A model generated the notes under the pieces. That model was given only the letters and a program-made list of their open reading frames with translations, ran no database searches and was not told where the DNA came from. From NCBI GenBank assembly GCA_946886805.1, contig CAMPJM010000194.1, forward strand, positions 1 through 7,333: a DNA stretch of 7,333 nt. The letters run 5' to 3'. The position numbers and the translations under genes were made by a program. This document shows, piece after piece, positions 6,120-7,333 of the stretch. The stretch is from an uncultured Flammeovirgaceae bacterium (lineage in GTDB: Bacteria > Bacteroidota > Bacteroidia > Cytophagales > Cyclobacteriaceae). Within the stretch, counting starts at the first letter, position 1. Every line of letters starts with the position of its first letter.

Positions 6120-7121
6120 TTAGACCTTATTCTGACCAATCCAGCTAAATTCATATTCTAAAACAGGTGTTTTTAGTCGGTCGGCTATTCTCTTCAACCT
6201 GTCGGGCAAGGCCACTAAATAATCCCGGGCTTTTTCACCAGCTTCATTTAATCCTGTTACTTTTTCTATCTCCCAATCTTTGATGAGTCCCGACAATATT
6301 TGAATGTAATCCTGAGAAGTATAAACTCCTAAACGTTGCGCTGCATTAGAAAAATGATCGAAAGTACTGCCAATTTTCACCCCTGTTTCTCTTAAATAAT
6401 GGGCCGGCATTACAATTTTCTTTCTCATCATATCTTCAAAAGCAAGCATCATTTCGCTAGGGTCTACTTCCATTATTTTTGAAACGAACGATTTGTATGC
6501 CCGAGCATGCCGCATTTCATCGCCTGCTATTATTCCACAAATTTTGGCAAGCTCAAGGTTGTCTGCCTTTTTTGCTAAAGCGGAAACTCTACCATGCGAT
6601 ACGTTTGTCGCTATTTCCTGGAAGCTTGTATAAACAAAGTTTCTGTAAGGATCCGCGCCTGTTTGTATATCAAAGCCATCTGCTATAAGGTATTGAGTTG
6701 AAACTTCCATTTCACGCATATTTACCCTGCCTGAGATATAAAGGTATTTGTTTAATAAATCACCATGGCGATTTTCTTCTGCTGTCCATCCTCTGATCCA
6801 TTTTGTCCATCCTTTGTTTTCGCCCTGGTTTACACCTTCCATCCCTACCAGCCATGATTCATAAGTTGGTAAAGCTTCTTCTGTTATCGTATCACCAATT
6901 AAGACTGCCCAAAAATCATAGGCAAGCTCCTTTGCGCTTTCCTGTATGTTTTTTATTTTTTCAAAAAAATCAGGATCCCTTGAATCTGGTAAAAGGTCAG
7001 AAGGCTGCCAATTTGTCTCAATAGGTTTTAGTAGCTTATCGATTACATCATCCACATGATTTTCCAAATAATGCATTACCTCAAGCCGCCCGGAAAATTG
7101 CTTTTTGCTTATTTCATTCAT
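6120..7121 (-). CDS. Soluble acyl-ACP desaturase, di-iron (plant stearoyl-ACP delta-9 type, fatty acid desaturase type 2)
   Basis: A 333-residue soluble protein similar along its length to plant stearoyl-ACP desaturase. All six di-iron ligands are present at family spacing: E81 (in TEEALPTY), E116 and H119 (EENRHGD), E169 (TSFQE), E202 and H205 (DEMRH). T172 matches the conserved Thr199 of the castor enzyme. Other shared blocks are DLLNKYLYISGRVNMR, ADMM-like EDMMRKKIVMPAH, FDHFSNAAQRLGVYT and a C-terminal FSWI. The enzyme uses O2 and reduced ferredoxin to put a cis double bond into an acyl chain carried on ACP, in the cytosol, making unsaturated fatty acids for membranes. There is no transit peptide. 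Regiochemistry (delta-9 or other) cannot be read from the sequence. ATG 7121 gives MNEISKKQFSGRLEV and is the first usable start. A promoter candidate and an inverted repeat lie upstream; the gene ends 2 bases from the stop of the isomerase gene. Confidence 0.94.
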   Translation of the reverse strand: MNEISKKQFSGRLEVMHYLENHVDDVIDKLLKPIETNWQPSDLLPDSRDPDFFEKIKNIQESAKELAYDFWAVLIGDTITEEALPTYESWLVGMEGVNQGENKGWTKWIRGWTAEENRHGDLLNKYLYISGRVNMREMEVSTQYLIADGFDIQTGADPYRNFVYTSFQEIATNVSHGRVSALAKKADNLELAKICGIIAGDEMRHARAYKSFVSKIMEVDPSEMMLAFEDMMRKKIVMPAHYLRETGVKIGSTFDHFSNAAQRLGVYTSQDYIQILSGLIKDWEIEKVTGLNEAGEKARDYLVALPDRLKRIADRLKTPVLEYEFSWIGQNKV

Positions 7122-7170
7122 TGTATTGTATTTTAAAGCCTATAATGACCACACTTCCAAAAAATCAGAT

Positions 7171-7202
7171 CAATATTAATAATAATAAAATGATCAGCCA
7201 AC
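7171..7202 (-). promoter_or_regulatory. Candidate promoter of the desaturase gene
   Basis: On the minus strand GTTG (7202 to 7199) is followed after 20 bases by TAATATTG (7178 to 7171), one mismatch from the Bacteroidota -7 consensus TAnnTTTG. Start of transcription would fall near 7165, giving a leader of about 44 bases. The spacer is one base above the usual 19, and the region is AT-rich, so chance is possible. Confidence 0.35.
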
Positions 7203-7237
7203 TCGGACTTACCGAAAAGAACGAACTGATTTTAACA

Positions 7238-7268
7238 TATAACAACATAACCAACAGATGTTGTTATA
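7238..7268. repeat. Perfect 11-bp inverted repeat upstream of the desaturase gene, possible operator
   Basis: TATAACAACAT (7238-7248) and ATGTTGTTATA (7258-7268) are exact reverse complements separated by 9 bases. The half-site centres are 20 bp apart, about two helical turns, which suits binding by a dimeric regulator on one face of the DNA. It lies about 36 bases upstream of the candidate -33 element and 117 bases upstream of the desaturase ATG. It could also be a hairpin at the end of a gene beyond the right edge that is transcribed leftward, although no U-run follows on the minus strand. Confidence 0.5.
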
Positions 7269-7333
7269 AAGCCTGGAAAAATTAAAATTTATTTTAAAGT
7301 TGTAAGTTATAAATAAAACATGTGAAAAAATAA

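Noticed and set aside
7145..7285. 46-codon plus-strand ORF beginning MTTLPKNQI and ending AWKN
   Set aside because: It lies wholly in the upstream region of the desaturase gene, on the opposite strand, covers both the candidate promoter and the inverted repeat, is asparagine-rich as expected of random AT-rich DNA, and resembles nothing.
1..7333. Mobile element, CRISPR array, defence or phage system
   Set aside because: No transposase, integrase, direct-repeat array, phage structural protein or toxin/antitoxin motif could be found; composition and gene content look like a stable chromosomal region.

Overview
The window looks like ordinary chromosomal DNA from a member of the Bacteroidota, probably Flavobacteriia or a relative. 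The grounds are AT-rich composition, an absence of clear Shine-Dalgarno sequences, A/T-rich leaders, several intergenic matches to the Bacteroidota promoter pattern (TTTG or TTG, about 19-22 nt, TAnnTTTG), and the flavobacterial look of the proteins. Genus cannot be told from the sequence alone. No rRNA, tRNA, CRISPR array, transposase, phage gene or plasmid function is visible.

Left part (1-2806, all minus strand): reading right to left, there is a 92-residue charged helical protein (2528-2806), a gene-poor stretch of 312 bases, a Uup-type ABC-F ATPase (332-2215), and, only 24 bases further on, the first 102 codons of a DUF2157-like membrane protein that runs off the left edge. The last two are probably one transcript.

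Middle (2902-5068): an unrecognised 231-residue cytosolic protein (2902-3597, plus) is divergent from the small helical protein and shares a 95-base AT-rich start region with it. It converges on a 479-residue FAD-dependent oxidoreductase of the phytoene-dehydrogenase/PYROXD2-like group (3629-5068, minus). A short hairpin lies in the 31-base gap between their ends.

Right part (5305-7121): a crotonase that matches the dienoyl-CoA isomerase (ECH1) subgroup residue by residue at its catalytic acids (5305-6117, plus) meets, tail to tail with only 2 bases between stop codons, a soluble plant-type acyl-ACP desaturase with all six di-iron ligands (6120-7121, minus). One enzyme introduces double bonds into acyl chains and the other repositions conjugated double bonds during beta-oxidation. 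With the FAD oxidoreductase next door this forms a loose lipid neighbourhood, but the three genes are not one operon. A perfect 11-bp inverted repeat sits upstream of the desaturase, and a 10-bp inverted repeat at the end of the isomerase gene could terminate both convergent transcripts.

I found no clear new biological system. The most worthwhile leads are the putative operator upstream of the desaturase, the terminator-like repeat inside the isomerase coding end, the two uncharacterised divergent proteins, and a possible 33-codon ORF with a hairpin upstream of the ABC-F gene.
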